64,000 nucleotides of DNA from Vibrio penaeicida (GCF_019977755.1 NZ_AP025144.1:1860001-1924000); one strand, 5' to 3'. Positions 9,469 to 19,097 are shown, counted from the first letter of the stretch. The notes: a model not told the origin generated them from the letters alone. Translations and numbers: made by a program.

Positions 9469-9789
9469 CTAGTGGCTGTTATTATTAACAGGAATGGCAT
9501 TACTAATTCTGAGTAAAGTAATAAGTTCAAGAGGTTGCCCATGCGCGTTTTCAATTCGCATTACTCGTTTCTTCTCGATTAAACGCTTATAGAGATAAAC
9601 AATCGCACCAACGCCAGAGGAGTCTAAAAATGAGACTTGAGATAAGTCTATTTCGACTTCTTTATGTGTATCTTCGAAAATGACTTTATCTATTTGAGGC
9701 TGTAACGACTTACATCCCATTGCATCCATATCGCCTAATACAGACAGAGTAAGTAGTTGAGGGCTTTGTTCTGATCTTTGCATTTCCAT
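9469..9789 (-). CDS. sypA: SypA, STAS-domain regulator of biofilm formation
   Basis: Single STAS domain of 106 residues, like SpoIIAA or RsbV. The conserved phospho-acceptor region reads FLDSSGVGA, with Ser57/Ser58 at the expected place. In V. fischeri the SypA serine is phosphorylated by SypE, and only unphosphorylated SypA promotes biofilm; the presence of sypE in the same operon supports the same switch here. First gene of the operon. The AGGAG in AGGAGAGACCT, just upstream of the first of two in-frame ATGs (9789 and 9783), favours 9789. Confidence 0.9.
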   Translation of the reverse strand: MEMQRSEQSPQLLTLSVLGDMDAMGCKSLQPQIDKVIFEDTHKEVEIDLSQVSFLDSSGVGAIVYLYKRLIEKKRVMRIENAHGQPLELITLLRISNAIPVNNNSH

Positions 9790-9829
9790 AGGTCTCTCCT
9801 GTTGTTGGAAACGTTATGCCTAAAGATTT

Positions 9830-9845
9830 AGCACAATATGTGCCA
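9830..9845 (-). promoter_or_regulatory. Sigma-54 promoter of the syp operon
   Basis: On the minus strand this reads TGGCACATATTGTGCT. The -24 element TGGCAC is perfect and the -12 element is TGCT. GG and GC are separated by exactly 10 nt, as sigma-54 requires. It lies about 40 bp upstream of the sypA start, leaving room for a short leader. A sigma-54 promoter before sypA matches the operon's own sigma-54 activator, SypG. Confidence 0.8.
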
Positions 9846-10192
9846 ATAATTAATTACTTAAATTACAGTCGCATAGCAATATTTACTAAAGGTTTCGCAA
9901 TTTGAAATGCGTAGTTTCTTTCAATTTGACAATAGGACACAGGTTGCATTTATGCTAATTCTCAAAATGAGAATAGTTGAATATAGAGGCAGTTAGCTGT
10001 GCTCCAGGCTCTCAAACATAGTTAAAGTACTGAGCCAATGTCTTAGAAGTGATAATTACCGAAGTTGTTCTGTTGGTATGTTGATGCGTGATTGACGTGT
10101 TACTAATGTATAGGGGTGGGTGATTTTTGAGCAGGTGAAGAGCTGAAAAATGCACCCAAATTGGAATATGTCATCATAACTTGAGGTGGAGT
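9846..10192. other. Divergent intergenic region between sypA and the binding-protein gene
   Basis: About 350 bp without a gene. It holds the candidate syp enhancer at 9958-9974 and presumably the promoter of the rightward binding-protein gene. I see no other repeat, terminator or convincing small ORF. Confidence 0.6.
9958..9974. promoter_or_regulatory. Candidate SypG enhancer palindrome
   Basis: A 7-bp perfect inverted repeat with a 3-bp spacer (ATTCTCA-AAA-TGAGAAT). It is about 113 bp upstream of the sigma-54 promoter of sypA, a normal distance for an enhancer bound by a sigma-54 activator. Its form (half-site, N3, inverted half-site) resembles LuxO-family binding sites and my recollection of the V. 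fischeri syp enhancer. Binding by SypG is inferred. Confidence 0.6.
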
Positions 10193-10942
10193 ATGGTTTG
10201 CAAATCGTTTTTTCTCTTCCTTACTCTCATTACTGTTAACCTCATAAATTCTGTGGTTTTATCGGCGAAGACCATCACAGGCGTTCAAGACCGCTGGGCA
10301 CCGTTTTCTATGCAAGGTGAAGAGCGAGGTATTGCTGTTGATATCGTGACAGCAGCTTTTGAAACTCAAGGTTATGACCTTAATTTTAAACTTATGCCAT
10401 TTGCTAGAGCCATACACGAAGTCAAGAAAAGCCGTGTAGATGTGTTAGTGGCGACTTGGTATACCGAAGAAAGGGCGTCATACCTAGAGTACAGCAACCC
10501 ATATTTTTACAATAAAGTGAAATTCATTAAGCTTAAAGGCGATCCGTTTGAATACTTTGGAATGGAAAGTTTACGAGGACGAAATATCGGTATTGTTAGA
10601 AGTTATGGCTACGGTGATGAATTCTTGAGCTCCTTACTGTTTAGGCGTGATCCCGTTTCAGACACATTGAGTAACCTTAAGAAGCTCATAGCTGGCAGGA
10701 TAGATCTAACACTAGAAGAACCCATTGTTGCGTCATTTCTAATGACAGAAAATGGATTGGATCCCAATTTGTTTGATGTTTCAGAAAACTCACTTTCAGT
10801 AAATGCGTTACACATTACAATGAGTAAAAACCATCCTAATGCGAGCCAATTGATCCATGATTTCAATATAGGCTTAAGAGAAATCAAGAAAAACGGGGTT
10901 TATTGGAAAATACTGGTTAAATACGGGCTTCAAGAAGAATAA
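10193..10942 (+). CDS. Orphan periplasmic amino-acid-type solute-binding protein
   Basis: 249-residue SBP_bac_3-like protein with a signal peptide (hydrophobic stretch about 4-22, cleavage near SAKT). The typical pattern of this family is present: DRWAPFSM near the mature N-terminus, GIAVDIVTAAFE, then MPFARAIHEVKKSRVDVLVATWYTEER. The start is the ATG at 10193, which has GAGGTGGA at 10183-10190; a TTG at 10181 is in frame but less likely. No ABC permease or ATPase lies nearby, so it may be a sensory binding protein, as is common in Vibrio, rather than a transporter subunit. Ligand unknown. Confidence 0.75.
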   Translation: MVCKSFFLFLTLITVNLINSVVLSAKTITGVQDRWAPFSMQGEERGIAVDIVTAAFETQGYDLNFKLMPFARAIHEVKKSRVDVLVATWYTEERASYLEYSNPYFYNKVKFIKLKGDPFEYFGMESLRGRNIGIVRSYGYGDEFLSSLLFRRDPVSDTLSNLKKLIAGRIDLTLEEPIVASFLMTENGLDPNLFDVSENSLSVNALHITMSKNHPNASQLIHDFNIGLREIKKNGVYWKILVKYGLQEE

Positions 10943-10983
10943 TAACGTGCGTGACCTTTCCGCAGGCGTGCACTCAAATTGAT

Positions 10984-10998
10984 TCACAAATTTTGTGA
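10984..10998. repeat. 15-bp palindrome TCACAAA-T-TTTGTGA
   Basis: Perfect 7-bp inverted repeat with 1-bp centre, 42 bp after the binding-protein stop and 225 bp before cobT. It may be a weak hairpin or a regulator site. It is not a CRP site, because the half-sites are in the opposite order. Function unknown. Confidence 0.4.
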
Positions 10999-11007
10999 CT
11001 GCCAACT

Positions 11008-11238
11008 CTATAATTCATTCAGCGCTTTAATTGAGCTCTTTACTGGTAATTCAGTAAATAACGAAAATGTGGGGATAACTAATTGATTTAATTGGTTATT
11101 TCTGATAATTTGCTCACTAAATGCTCTGGTATGAGGTGTGCGAATATTTTGATATTCAGCATAGCCTGCGGTGGCTTGAGCAGGTAGACTAAATCTCATA
11201 AGTAGTAAAAATAAGAAGAAACATGCTAGACCAAACAC
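11008..11238 (-). CDS. Possible small secreted protein, 76 residues
   Basis: Starts at a GTG inside the opposite-strand cobT start region and would encode a hydrophobic N-terminus ([15 protein letters not shown]) followed by a plausible signal-peptidase site (AQATA) and a polar 53-residue remainder. The signal-peptide-like layout argues for a real or decayed gene. The GTG start, weak ribosome site and overlap with cobT argue against. I do not recognise it. Confidence 0.3.
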   Translation of the reverse strand: MFGLACFFLFLLLMRFSLPAQATAGYAEYQNIRTPHTRAFSEQIIRNNQLNQLVIPTFSLFTELPVKSSIKALNEL

Positions 11239-12263
11239 ATTCCAGTCACATTCAAACTGTCATCAATCAAAAAACTAAGCCACCAGGCGCGCTTGGTTTG
11301 TTGGAAGATACAGCACATCAACTGGCTTTGATTCAAAGCCAAAATAAATCGAATGCTATCAACAAAATCGTATTGAATAAGCCAAGGATGATCGTATTTG
11401 CTGGCGATCATGGAATTGCGGAAGAGGGCGTGAGTATTGCGCCAAGTGCGGTAACTCAACAAATGGTACAAAACTTTCTTGCAGGTGGGGCTGCAATAAA
11501 CTGCTTTTGTACACTCAATAACATTGACTTGTCGATCGTTGATGCTGGCATTTTGCAGCCAGTGGAGTCGAACCAGAGTAACTATTTTGTGCAGCGCCTC
11601 GGTGCTGGAACCAAAAATTTTGTGAAAAGCTCAGCTATGTCTTTAGAGCAAGTCAATGAGGGGATATCGCTCGGGCGAACTTTGATTTCAGGTCTTAGCC
11701 AGCAAGGTACCGACATTCTTATGTTTGGCGAAATGGGGATCGGGAACACAAGTAGTGCATCGGCTTTATTAAGCTTAGCGCTCGGCATTGAAGCTGAGGA
11801 GTCTGTCGGGGCTGGAACGGGGATCAATCAAGAACAGCTTTCTCGCAAAGTAGAGCTTGTTCAACAGGCAATAGAGCGTAGCAATAAATCACATATCGGA
11901 TTAGATCCTTTAGTAATGCTGAGCGAAGTAGGTGGTTATGAAATCGTTCAGATGGTTGGCGCCTTTTTAGAGGCTTGTGACAAGAAAATTCCTGTGTTGG
12001 TCGATGGGTTCATTGTCTCTGTTGCTGGGTTTGTTGCAATGCGAATCCAACCGGAAGTTCGTGATTACATGCTTTTCGCCCACTGCTCGGAAGAACATGC
12101 CCACAAATTGGTTCTCGAGGCGTTAAGAGCAAAACCCATGATCGATCTGGGTCTAAGGCTTGGCGAAGGCACAGGCGCTGCATTAGCGTATCCCCTTGTA
12201 TTGGCTGCTGCCACTTTTTACAACGACATGGCAAGTTTTGATAGCGCAGGAGTAACTGTGTGA
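11223..12263 (+). CDS. cobT: CobT, nicotinate-nucleotide-dimethylbenzimidazole phosphoribosyltransferase
   Basis: Makes alpha-ribazole 5'-phosphate from nicotinate mononucleotide and 5,6-dimethylbenzimidazole for the lower loop of cobalamin. The 346-residue length fits the family. Diagnostic stretches are [12 protein letters not shown] near the N-terminus, [14 protein letters not shown] (about 59-72), [13 protein letters not shown] (about 169-181) and the C-terminal [12 protein letters not shown] with its catalytic-site Glu. First gene of a tightly packed cobT-cobS-cobU-cobC run and overlaps cobS by 4 bp. I saw no cobalamin riboswitch upstream. Confidence 0.95.
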   Translation: MLDQTHSSHIQTVINQKTKPPGALGLLEDTAHQLALIQSQNKSNAINKIVLNKPRMIVFAGDHGIAEEGVSIAPSAVTQQMVQNFLAGGAAINCFCTLNNIDLSIVDAGILQPVESNQSNYFVQRLGAGTKNFVKSSAMSLEQVNEGISLGRTLISGLSQQGTDILMFGEMGIGNTSSASALLSLALGIEAEESVGAGTGINQEQLSRKVELVQQAIERSNKSHIGLDPLVMLSEVGGYEIVQMVGAFLEACDKKIPVLVDGFIVSVAGFVAMRIQPEVRDYMLFAHCSEEHAHKLVLEALRAKPMIDLGLRLGEGTGAALAYPLVLAAATFYNDMASFDSAGVTV

Positions 12264-13036
12264 GTTGGCTGAAAACTCAGCTAGAATTGTTCTACCTTGC
12301 GCTGAGTTTCTTCTCTCGAATTCCAGTTCCGACTTCTACTCCCTATTCTGATGAACGTATGAATAGGGCGGGTCGATATTTTGCGGTTGTTGGCGCATTA
12401 CTCGGTCTTTTATGCGCCTCTGTTTACGAGGCGTCAAATCTCATATTCTCACCCCAGATTTCAGTCTTTCTCACAATGGTATTTAGCCTTATGTTAACTG
12501 GTGCTTTCCATGAAGACGGTCTTACTGATATGGCGGATGGGATTGGCGGTGGCATGACTCGAGATCGCCGATTGTCAATCATGAAAGATAGCCGGATAGG
12601 AACCTATGGTGCCAGTGCACTAGTCATGGCGCTTTTAGGTAAATTCTTATTGCTTTCAGAATTAACAAACCATGAGAATATCTTTCTCATTTGGGTTGCG
12701 GGGTATACATTTAGCCGCGCAATTGCAGCCAGCTTTATCTTCGATACACCCTATGTTTCGGACTCTGATACCAGTAAAAGTAAGCCTCTTGCACAAAAAC
12801 AATCTCTTTCTGAACTGTTGTTTATACTAGTTTGTGCTGTGGCTTCAATACTTTGGATGCCTCTAAGCACCGCCGTTATGGTTATTGCAATCGGAATCGC
12901 TTTTCGCATCATGTTTAAGCGCTGGTTAATGGCACGAATAGGTGGCTTTACTGGTGATTGCTTAGGTGCTGCTCAACAACTTTTGGAGCTTCTTTTCTAT
13001 TTGGTTGTATTAGGGGGGATGGGAGTATACGTATGA
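12260..13036 (+). CDS. cobS: CobS, adenosylcobinamide-GDP ribazoletransferase
   Basis: Integral membrane enzyme that joins adenosylcobinamide-GDP to alpha-ribazole, the last assembly step of cobalamin. 258 residues with several hydrophobic segments. The conserved opening FFSRIPVP, the acidic motif [15 protein letters not shown] (about 82-96) and GFTGDCLGA near the C-terminus identify the family. Translation starts at a GTG overlapping the cobT stop (GTGA); the stop overlaps cobU by 4 bp. Confidence 0.94.
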   Translation: MSWLKTQLELFYLALSFFSRIPVPTSTPYSDERMNRAGRYFAVVGALLGLLCASVYEASNLIFSPQISVFLTMVFSLMLTGAFHEDGLTDMADGIGGGMTRDRRLSIMKDSRIGTYGASALVMALLGKFLLLSELTNHENIFLIWVAGYTFSRAIAASFIFDTPYVSDSDTSKSKPLAQKQSLSELLFILVCAVASILWMPLSTAVMVIAIGIAFRIMFKRWLMARIGGFTGDCLGAAQQLLELLFYLVVLGGMGVYV

Positions 13037-13572
13037 AAAATCATCACTTGGTTTTAGGTGGCGCACGAAGCGGGAAATCGACTTATGCTGAAGGGTGTGT
13101 ACAAGAAATAGCAAGTAGCTCTACCTTAAAGAAAATCTACATCGCGACCGCGATATCTTTTGACGGAGAAATGTCACAGCGGATCGATATACATCAGCAA
13201 AGAAGAGGGGAGAGCTGGAATCTCATTGAAGAACCTCTAAATCTTGCCGAAGTCATCCAATCATTAGATGAAGGCTGTGTCGTCTTACTAGATTGCCTGA
13301 CGTTATGGCTAAATAATGTTTTATTTGAGTTAGGTGACGATGCGATGGATAGCCAAGTACACGAAAAAGTGGAAGAACTTGTCCACGCCATTGCCACTTC
13401 TCGTTGTCGCCTTGTTGTGGTGTCTAACGAAGTCGGAATGGGGATTGTCCCGTTGGGTAAAGTTAGCCGTTTGTTTGTTGATCATGCAGGTTGGATGAAT
13501 CAGAAGGTCGCGTCTGTATGCAGTAATGTCACGTTTATTGCTGCCGGTTTGCCCTTGTCTTTAAAATCTTAA
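13033..13572 (+). CDS. cobU: CobU, bifunctional adenosylcobinamide kinase/guanylyltransferase
   Basis: Phosphorylates adenosylcobinamide and transfers GMP to it. The P-loop [12 protein letters not shown] lies at the N-terminus, YIATA follows at about 36, and the conserved [11 protein letters not shown] motif is near 132-142. The ATG at 13033, overlapping the cobS stop, gives 179 residues, the usual CobU size; upstream in-frame starts inside cobS are rejected. Confidence 0.93.
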   Translation: MKNHHLVLGGARSGKSTYAEGCVQEIASSSTLKKIYIATAISFDGEMSQRIDIHQQRRGESWNLIEEPLNLAEVIQSLDEGCVVLLDCLTLWLNNVLFELGDDAMDSQVHEKVEELVHAIATSRCRLVVVSNEVGMGIVPLGKVSRLFVDHAGWMNQKVASVCSNVTFIAAGLPLSLKS

Positions 13573-13585
13573 AGGCTGATAAGAA

Positions 13586-14236
13586 ATGAAAACCCCTACC
13601 AATTACAACATCTATTTAGTAAGACACGGAAAAGTGACGGGCGAACCTGCTTTGAATGGCTGGACTGATGCAAAAGTGCCAGAAACAGCACAGTCTCAAA
13701 TTGCTTCAGATTTGGTATCGGAAATCGGTACTTTTAATTCTATCATTTCATCACCATTATCTCGTTGTTTGAATTTAGCTAAACTCATATCGTCAGGGAA
13801 AGACTCGACGGTCAAAGATAGCGCTCAACCATCAGCAAGTGTTGAAGTTTCAGAAGCCTTCAAAGAAATGTTTTTTGGCGATTTAGATGGCAAACCATTC
13901 AATGCAATAGAATCTAAATGGCATCTTCTCGATGATTTTTGGCGTGATCCTGCTGGTCATCCATTGCCCAACGCCGAAACATTAGAAGAATTTCACCAAC
14001 GAGTTGAAGCTAAATGGCGATCATTAACTCAAACTTGTCAGCAAGATACCGTTGTTGTTACGCATGGTGGTGTAATCAGAATTATACTAGCCAGCATTCT
14101 GGGTTTAGATTGGCGCAACCCTGCACTTTACTCTACATTATTAATCGCTAATGCCTCTGTTACCCATATAGAGCTTTGCAAAGCAGAGCAAGTTTTCGTA
14201 AAAGTGAGGAGCGTTGGCGTTACTATAAGGAAATAA
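13586..14236 (+). CDS. cobC: CobC-like alpha-ribazole phosphatase (histidine phosphatase family)
   Basis: Phosphoglycerate-mutase-fold phosphatase with the catalytic LVRHGK motif at residues 11-16, a FGDLDGKP segment and the second catalytic His in VVTHGGVIR (about 150-158). Placement right after cobU makes dephosphorylation of alpha-ribazole phosphate, or of adenosylcobalamin phosphate, the likely role. 216 residues. Histidine phosphatases are hard to tell apart by sequence, so the name rests on context. Confidence 0.82.
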   Translation: MKTPTNYNIYLVRHGKVTGEPALNGWTDAKVPETAQSQIASDLVSEIGTFNSIISSPLSRCLNLAKLISSGKDSTVKDSAQPSASVEVSEAFKEMFFGDLDGKPFNAIESKWHLLDDFWRDPAGHPLPNAETLEEFHQRVEAKWRSLTQTCQQDTVVVTHGGVIRIILASILGLDWRNPALYSTLLIANASVTHIELCKAEQVFVKVRSVGVTIRK

Positions 14237-14239
14237 AAA

Positions 14240-16048
14240 ATGACAGCTCCAAGCTGGGATCTCAGTGTCGCATATCAAAATCTCAATGACGCCAGAATAG
14301 AAAAGGACATTCACACCATTGAGCAAGGTATCGACCAGCTCAACTATCATGCCAAACAAGGTTTTGCAGAGGGTGACCAACTCGTTAACCAAATCCAAAA
14401 AGGCATTGTTACTTACTCCAATGTATTAAAAACCCTCCGAACAATTTCAAGTTTCGCCAATTGCTACGCCTCGGTGGATTCAACGCTGAGTAGAGCAAAG
14501 CAATTGGTTGGTCGTACAACTAAACTCGGTGCTAATCTTCAACAAGCATATAGCCCATATCAAGATAAGCTGGCAACGTCAGAAGAAAGTATCGTTGAGA
14601 AAGTGCTCAATCATGAGTGTGACGATGTAAAAGCGCAGCGCTTTGCCATTCGCTGCCTCCGAGAAAAAGCGTTGCAAAGGTTATCTGTTGAACAAGAGCA
14701 ATTGTTATCAGCACTGCAAGTGGATGGAAAAACAGCTTGGGGTCGTTTGTACGATAACCTAACCGGTACGCTGAAAGTGGATGTTTCTTATAAAGATGGC
14801 TCATCAGAAACAATGGCTTTGTCGCAAGCTGCGAGTGAGCTATTTAGCGGTAATGTTGATAAACACGAGCCCACATGGCGTGGCATTCAGGCTGCTGTGG
14901 GGACGCACCAAGAAACGTTCGCATCTATCGTCAATGCTTTAGCGGGTTGGAGACATACAGAAGCGCAGAAGCGTGGAATCGCCAATTTCCTAGAGCCAAG
15001 TTTGAACGACAGCCGCATATCAGAAAAAACGCTCGAAGCATTGATTGGTAGCGCACGAGACAATAAAGAAATTTCGCAAAAAGCCGCTCGTTTAATGGCG
15101 ATTGTAAGAGGATCTGAGTCCCTAACACCTTGGAATATGCACGCGGCAATGCCGTCTTTAACAGATGGAGTCACCAAGGTTTACGAATTTGATGAAGCGA
15201 TTGAAATCATTAAGAACGCGTTTGCTTCTGTCTCTCAGGAAATGGCTGATTTTGTTGACCTTATGGTTGAAAACGGCTGGATTGATGCAGCACCTCAGCC
15301 TAATAAGAGGCAAGGTGCTTACTGCACCAAGCTTGCAAGTACACGTACTCCACTTGTCTTTATGACGTGGAGCGGCAGTCAAAAAGATTTGATTACTCTT
15401 GCCCATGAGCTGGGTCACGCATTCCATAACTGGGTAATGACGGATATGCCTCTTGCGGAAACGTCGTACCCAATGACGCTTGCCGAAACGGCCTCTGTCT
15501 TCGCAGAGAACATTGTCCGTGACGCACTATTGGAACAAGCAGAAAGCGATCTAGACAAACTGGAAATGTTGTGGGAAGAGTTGTTTGCCTGTGTCACCTT
15601 TATGCTAAATATCCCAGTGCGTTTCGAATTTGAACGTGAATTTTACGAAAAACGTAAAAACGCAGAGCTGTCGTCAGAAGAATTGTGCACGTTAATGGAT
15701 AGCACTTGGCAAGAATGGTATGGCAGCGTTATGCCAGAGTCAGACACCTACTTCTGGGCGAGCAAGCTCCACTTCAGTATTCCTGAAGTTAATTTTTATA
15801 ACTACCCATACCTATTTGGCTACCTATTCAGTAAAGGCGTTTATGCACAGCGTGAATCTAAAGGTGAGCACTTCTACCCAGATTACGTAGCGTTACTTCG
15901 CGATACGGGGCGAATGAAAGCAGAAGAAGTCGTAGAAAAACACCTAGGCATGAACTTGGAAGAAAAAGCGTTCTGGCAACAGAGCATTGATCAAGTCGAG
16001 CAGAAAATTTCTGAATTTGAAGCATTATTGGCGAAGATTAATAGTTAA
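14240..16048 (+). CDS. pepF: Oligoendopeptidase F-type M3 zinc metallopeptidase
   Basis: Cytosolic peptidase cleaving medium-length oligopeptides. 602 residues, mostly helical. The zinc site HELGH is at 389-393, followed about 25 residues later by LAETASVFAE with the third metal ligand Glu; YPYLFGYLFSKGVYA is typical of the M3B group. AAGGA precedes the ATG, and the gene lies 3 bp after the cobC-like gene, so it is probably read through from the cob operon although unrelated in function. Confidence 0.92.
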   Translation: MTAPSWDLSVAYQNLNDARIEKDIHTIEQGIDQLNYHAKQGFAEGDQLVNQIQKGIVTYSNVLKTLRTISSFANCYASVDSTLSRAKQLVGRTTKLGANLQQAYSPYQDKLATSEESIVEKVLNHECDDVKAQRFAIRCLREKALQRLSVEQEQLLSALQVDGKTAWGRLYDNLTGTLKVDVSYKDGSSETMALSQAASELFSGNVDKHEPTWRGIQAAVGTHQETFASIVNALAGWRHTEAQKRGIANFLEPSLNDSRISEKTLEALIGSARDNKEISQKAARLMAIVRGSESLTPWNMHAAMPSLTDGVTKVYEFDEAIEIIKNAFASVSQEMADFVDLMVENGWIDAAPQPNKRQGAYCTKLASTRTPLVFMTWSGSQKDLITLAHELGHAFHNWVMTDMPLAETSYPMTLAETASVFAENIVRDALLEQAESDLDKLEMLWEELFACVTFMLNIPVRFEFEREFYEKRKNAELSSEELCTLMDSTWQEWYGSVMPESDTYFWASKLHFSIPEVNFYNYPYLFGYLFSKGVYAQRESKGEHFYPDYVALLRDTGRMKAEEVVEKHLGMNLEEKAFWQQSIDQVEQKISEFEALLAKINS

Positions 16049-16054
16049 GACACT

Positions 16055-16079
16055 TTCGGCGGAGTGACTCTCCGCCGAA
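16055..16079 (+). terminator. Strong hairpin after pepF
   Basis: Perfect 10-bp GC-rich stem (TTCGGCGGAG / CTCCGCCGAA) with a 5-nt loop, 7 bp after the pepF stop. No T-run follows, so it is either an inefficient terminator or an mRNA-stabilising 3' hairpin. Confidence 0.55.
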
Positions 16080-16234
16080 CTTACCAATATGTATTCAATT
16101 ATCTAGAATAAATATCTTAAATTGTCTTTTTGTTTGGATTATATGTCTGCTAAGTAAAGGCGTTCGGTGTACTTTTTGCTATCCTACATGTAACATTGTT
16201 GCAACAGATGTTGGGCCGGACAGGGAGTTGTACA

Positions 16235-17269
16235 ATGCAGGGTTCACTTTTCAAACAGTCTTTTCTTTACGATACATTGGATCTGGATGAGGGATTTTCC
16301 CCTCAATCTCTTTCATTATCGTCAGGTCTTTTAAATTGGGTTGATCGTGGTGTCCTTCTTTGGGAGCCCAAGCAACTTTCTCAAGACAGTAAGAATGTCA
16401 TCGTTTCTGCTGGTATCCATGGCGACGAAACCGCGCCAATGGAGTTAGTTGACCAAATGGTGAACGATATCGTGGATGGCAGCTTTGAACCTACTTCAAG
16501 ATGTTTACTCATTTTGGGACACCCTCAAGCGACAAACCAACACACACGCTTTGTGACAGAAAACTTAAATCGTTTGTTTGATGAAACCGAACGACCAGGA
16601 ACCATCGAAACAGACATTGCGGAAAAACTAAAAGCACACGTTAAATCGTTTTTTGAAGGTACCGAGCAGACTACTCGCTGGCACCTAGACTTGCATTGCG
16701 CGATTCGCGCATCCGAGCACTTTACGTTCGCGGTTAGCCCTTACGTCGAACAACCTGTTCGCTCTAAAGAAGTCGTTGAATTTCTAGAGGCAGGGCAAAT
16801 AGAAGCGCTGCTGCTTTCGAATTCTCCGACCAGTACCTTTAGTTGGCACTCGGCACAGTTTTATGGTGCACAAGCGTTAACAATGGAGCTTGGCAGAGTT
16901 TCAAAGCTCGGCAGTAATGACCTGGGTTTAATTTCTGCTTTTGATCTTTCACTTCGCGCATTACTTTCAAACGATTCGATGCCAGCAAAGAAAGACGCTT
17001 TAAAAGTGTATGCAGTTAGCCGCACTATCATTAAGAACCACCTCGATTTTAGTTTCACTTTTTCTGACGGCGTATCGAACTTTACACGTTTTGATAAAGG
17101 GGAGCTCTTGGGATTCGATGGCGATACATTACTGTACGCTGAGAAACAAGGTGAAGCCATTGTGTTTCCAAACCCAAAAGTAGCGTTGGGTCAACGAGCT
17201 GTTGTTATGGTTGTTGAATCTGAAACTTGCTTTGAAAACGACCAGTTAGTAACGGTTAATGTAGATTGA
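16235..17269 (+). CDS. astE: AstE, succinylglutamate desuccinylase
   Basis: Zinc hydrolase releasing glutamate from N-succinylglutamate in the arginine succinyltransferase (AST) pathway. The metal site pattern H-x-x-E is seen in SAGIHGDETAP (about 53-63), with the third ligand in RWHLDLHCAIR (about 143-153). The ATG at 16235 follows GGGAG and gives 344 residues, typical for AstE; the upstream in-frame TTG adds 13 residues without a better ribosome site. The rest of the ast operon is not in this window. Confidence 0.9.
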   Translation: MQGSLFKQSFLYDTLDLDEGFSPQSLSLSSGLLNWVDRGVLLWEPKQLSQDSKNVIVSAGIHGDETAPMELVDQMVNDIVDGSFEPTSRCLLILGHPQATNQHTRFVTENLNRLFDETERPGTIETDIAEKLKAHVKSFFEGTEQTTRWHLDLHCAIRASEHFTFAVSPYVEQPVRSKEVVEFLEAGQIEALLLSNSPTSTFSWHSAQFYGAQALTMELGRVSKLGSNDLGLISAFDLSLRALLSNDSMPAKKDALKVYAVSRTIIKNHLDFSFTFSDGVSNFTRFDKGELLGFDGDTLLYAEKQGEAIVFPNPKVALGQRAVVMVVESETCFENDQLVTVNVD

Positions 17270-17290
17270 TACTTGCTTAATATGGTTTTT

Positions 17291-17330
17291 TATCGGTATG
17301 GTAGCGAGATGCTGACAAACCATACCGATA
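17291..17330 (+). promoter_or_regulatory. 12-bp perfect inverted repeat covering the btuC start
   Basis: TATCGGTATGGT (17291-17302) and ACCATACCGATA (17319-17330) form a perfect 12-bp stem with a 16-nt loop. The last base of the right arm is the A of the ATG used in the usual BtuC length. No T-run follows, so it is not an intrinsic terminator. It could hide the btuC start in mRNA or be an operator. Confidence 0.6.
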
Positions 17331-18325
17331 TGAACTTTAACCAACTTATTCTAAACAAGCAGCGCAGATGGAAAAATTGCTTCATTGCAAGTTCGATCTT
17401 GCTGCTCGTCCTCTGCTTTAGCTACCTTTCTATCGGTGAAGTACTTATTTCGCCCTTCAACTTTTCCGAACCACTCAATCAAATGCTACTTGTGGAGCTA
17501 AGATTGCCTAGGTTGCTTGCCGCTCTAGCGATTGGGTCTGCACTGGCGATTTCAGGTGCGAGTCTTCAGGTGCTGCTGGGAAACTCGCTCGCCGAACCGG
17601 GTGTACTCGGTATTTCAGGTGGTGCCAGTTTGGCAATGGTTGTCGTATTGTTTCTGCTCCCCGTGATGCCAAGCCCTGAAGTATCGATGCTGGCTGCAAT
17701 AGCAGGGTCGTTGCTCTTTACGCTTTTGATTGTAGGTATGGCGAGAAGCCTAAAGTTAAGTACACCAAGGTTACTATTGGTCGGTGTTGCGCTTGGTATT
17801 TTATCGGGTGCTGTGGTGACTTGGGCATTCTATTTCAGTGACGACATGAGCATGCGCGTACTCATGTACTGGTTGATGGGCAGTATAGGGGGCACCAGTT
17901 GGCATCAACACACTCTCACATTGTTTATGGTTCCTGTTGTTGTCTGGTTATGCTTACAAGGTAGCAAACTCGACAAACTTATGGTGGGGGAAACACATGC
18001 TAAACAGCTTGGTGTCGATGTTGACCAATTACGTTGGCGCTTGATCCTCGCAGTATCTCTGTTGGTTGGAATGTCCGTTGCCTTGGGAGGAATCATCAGT
18101 TTCGTTGGTTTAGTGATTCCACATTTACTGCGGTTAGCCTTTGGAACAGAAAACAAATACCTTTTACCTATGTCAGCTATTGCTGGTGCTGGTCTGTTGG
18201 TATTTGCAGACATACTGGCTAGAGTTTCTCTCGACTCCGCTGAATTACCTCTTGGTGTTGTTACCACAACGATTGGTGCGCCTTTCTTCATTTGGATGCT
18301 ATTAAGAAACCATGATTTGCGTTGA
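17330..18325 (+). CDS. btuC: BtuC, vitamin B12 ABC transporter permease
   Basis: Inner-membrane permease of the BtuCD-F importer; FecCD family with about ten membrane segments. Seen: [19 protein letters not shown] (about 59-77), the family motif [15 protein letters not shown] (about 86-100) and the coupling-loop region [11 protein letters not shown] (about 259-269). The ATG at 17330 gives 331 residues, close to family size. In-frame starts at 17273 (TTG), 17282 and 17309 would lengthen it, and no candidate has a good Shine-Dalgarno. btuD overlaps its end by 14 bp. No btuF is seen nearby. Confidence 0.92.
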   Translation: MNFNQLILNKQRRWKNCFIASSILLLVLCFSYLSIGEVLISPFNFSEPLNQMLLVELRLPRLLAALAIGSALAISGASLQVLLGNSLAEPGVLGISGGASLAMVVVLFLLPVMPSPEVSMLAAIAGSLLFTLLIVGMARSLKLSTPRLLLVGVALGILSGAVVTWAFYFSDDMSMRVLMYWLMGSIGGTSWHQHTLTLFMVPVVVWLCLQGSKLDKLMVGETHAKQLGVDVDQLRWRLILAVSLLVGMSVALGGIISFVGLVIPHLLRLAFGTENKYLLPMSAIAGAGLLVFADILARVSLDSAELPLGVVTTTIGAPFFIWMLLRNHDLR

Positions 18326-19061
18326 TGCTTTGTCTGTAGGAAATCGACTTCTGCCTCTTTCATTTAAAGTGGAAAAAGGGGATGTACTGCATGTTATTGG
18401 TCCGAATGGTAGCGGGAAAAGCACATTGCTTTCTGCCTTGTCAGGTTTACTTGGGTATAAAGGCGAGATTCATTATGGTGACCGAAACATTGAACAGCTT
18501 TCACTTGAAGAATTAGCCGCCGTTCGTGCCTATCTTGTTCAACAAGAACGTCCAGCCTTTACCATGACGGTGCTTCAATTCCTGTCTCTTTCCGTGCCCA
18601 ATGGTTATACGCTTACCGATTTGGGTAAGCCATTGGAAACACTATGTTCTCAGTTACAGGTTGATGACAAATTGGTGCGCGATACCACCACCTTGTCCGG
18701 AGGAGAGTGGCAGCGCGTGAGATTAGCTGCAATGTGCATTCAAGTGATGCCTCAATGGAACCCTTACGGGAAGTTATTGATTCTAGATGAGCCAGCAGCT
18801 CCATTAGATATAGGGCAAGAGTCTCTGCTGTATGAATTGATCGAACAAATTTCAAAGCTCGGCATCACGGTAGTAATGGCAAATCATGATTTAAATAGAA
18901 CCCTACAATATGCAGATAAAGTGCTGTTGCTTGAAAATGGCACGTCTAAAGGGTTCGGAGACGTAAAGGAAATCATGAATCCCGAGCTGCTAGCAAAAGT
19001 GTACAAAACGAAGATCAGGCGAGTTGAGTTAGAAGGGGCGCCACACTTAATTTTCAGGTGA
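18312..19061 (+). CDS. btuD: BtuD, vitamin B12 ABC transporter ATPase
   Basis: 249-residue ABC ATPase with Walker [10 protein letters not shown] (about 33-41), Q-loop VQQER, signature [10 protein letters not shown] (about 125-134), Walker [13 protein letters not shown] and H-loop ANHD. Overlaps btuC by 14 bp, so the two are coupled and form the cobalamin importer core. Their closeness to cobTSU suggests combined salvage and assembly of B12 in this organism. Confidence 0.94.
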   Translation: MICVDALSVGNRLLPLSFKVEKGDVLHVIGPNGSGKSTLLSALSGLLGYKGEIHYGDRNIEQLSLEELAAVRAYLVQQERPAFTMTVLQFLSLSVPNGYTLTDLGKPLETLCSQLQVDDKLVRDTTTLSGGEWQRVRLAAMCIQVMPQWNPYGKLLILDEPAAPLDIGQESLLYELIEQISKLGITVVMANHDLNRTLQYADKVLLLENGTSKGFGDVKEIMNPELLAKVYKTKIRRVELEGAPHLIFR

Positions 19062-19097
19062 GTTAGATCATGATCTTGAAGCCACTGATTTGGAGCC

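Noticed and set aside
10943..11222. Cobalamin riboswitch ahead of cobT
   Set aside because: Searched by eye for the B12-box pattern before cobT and btuC; none found.
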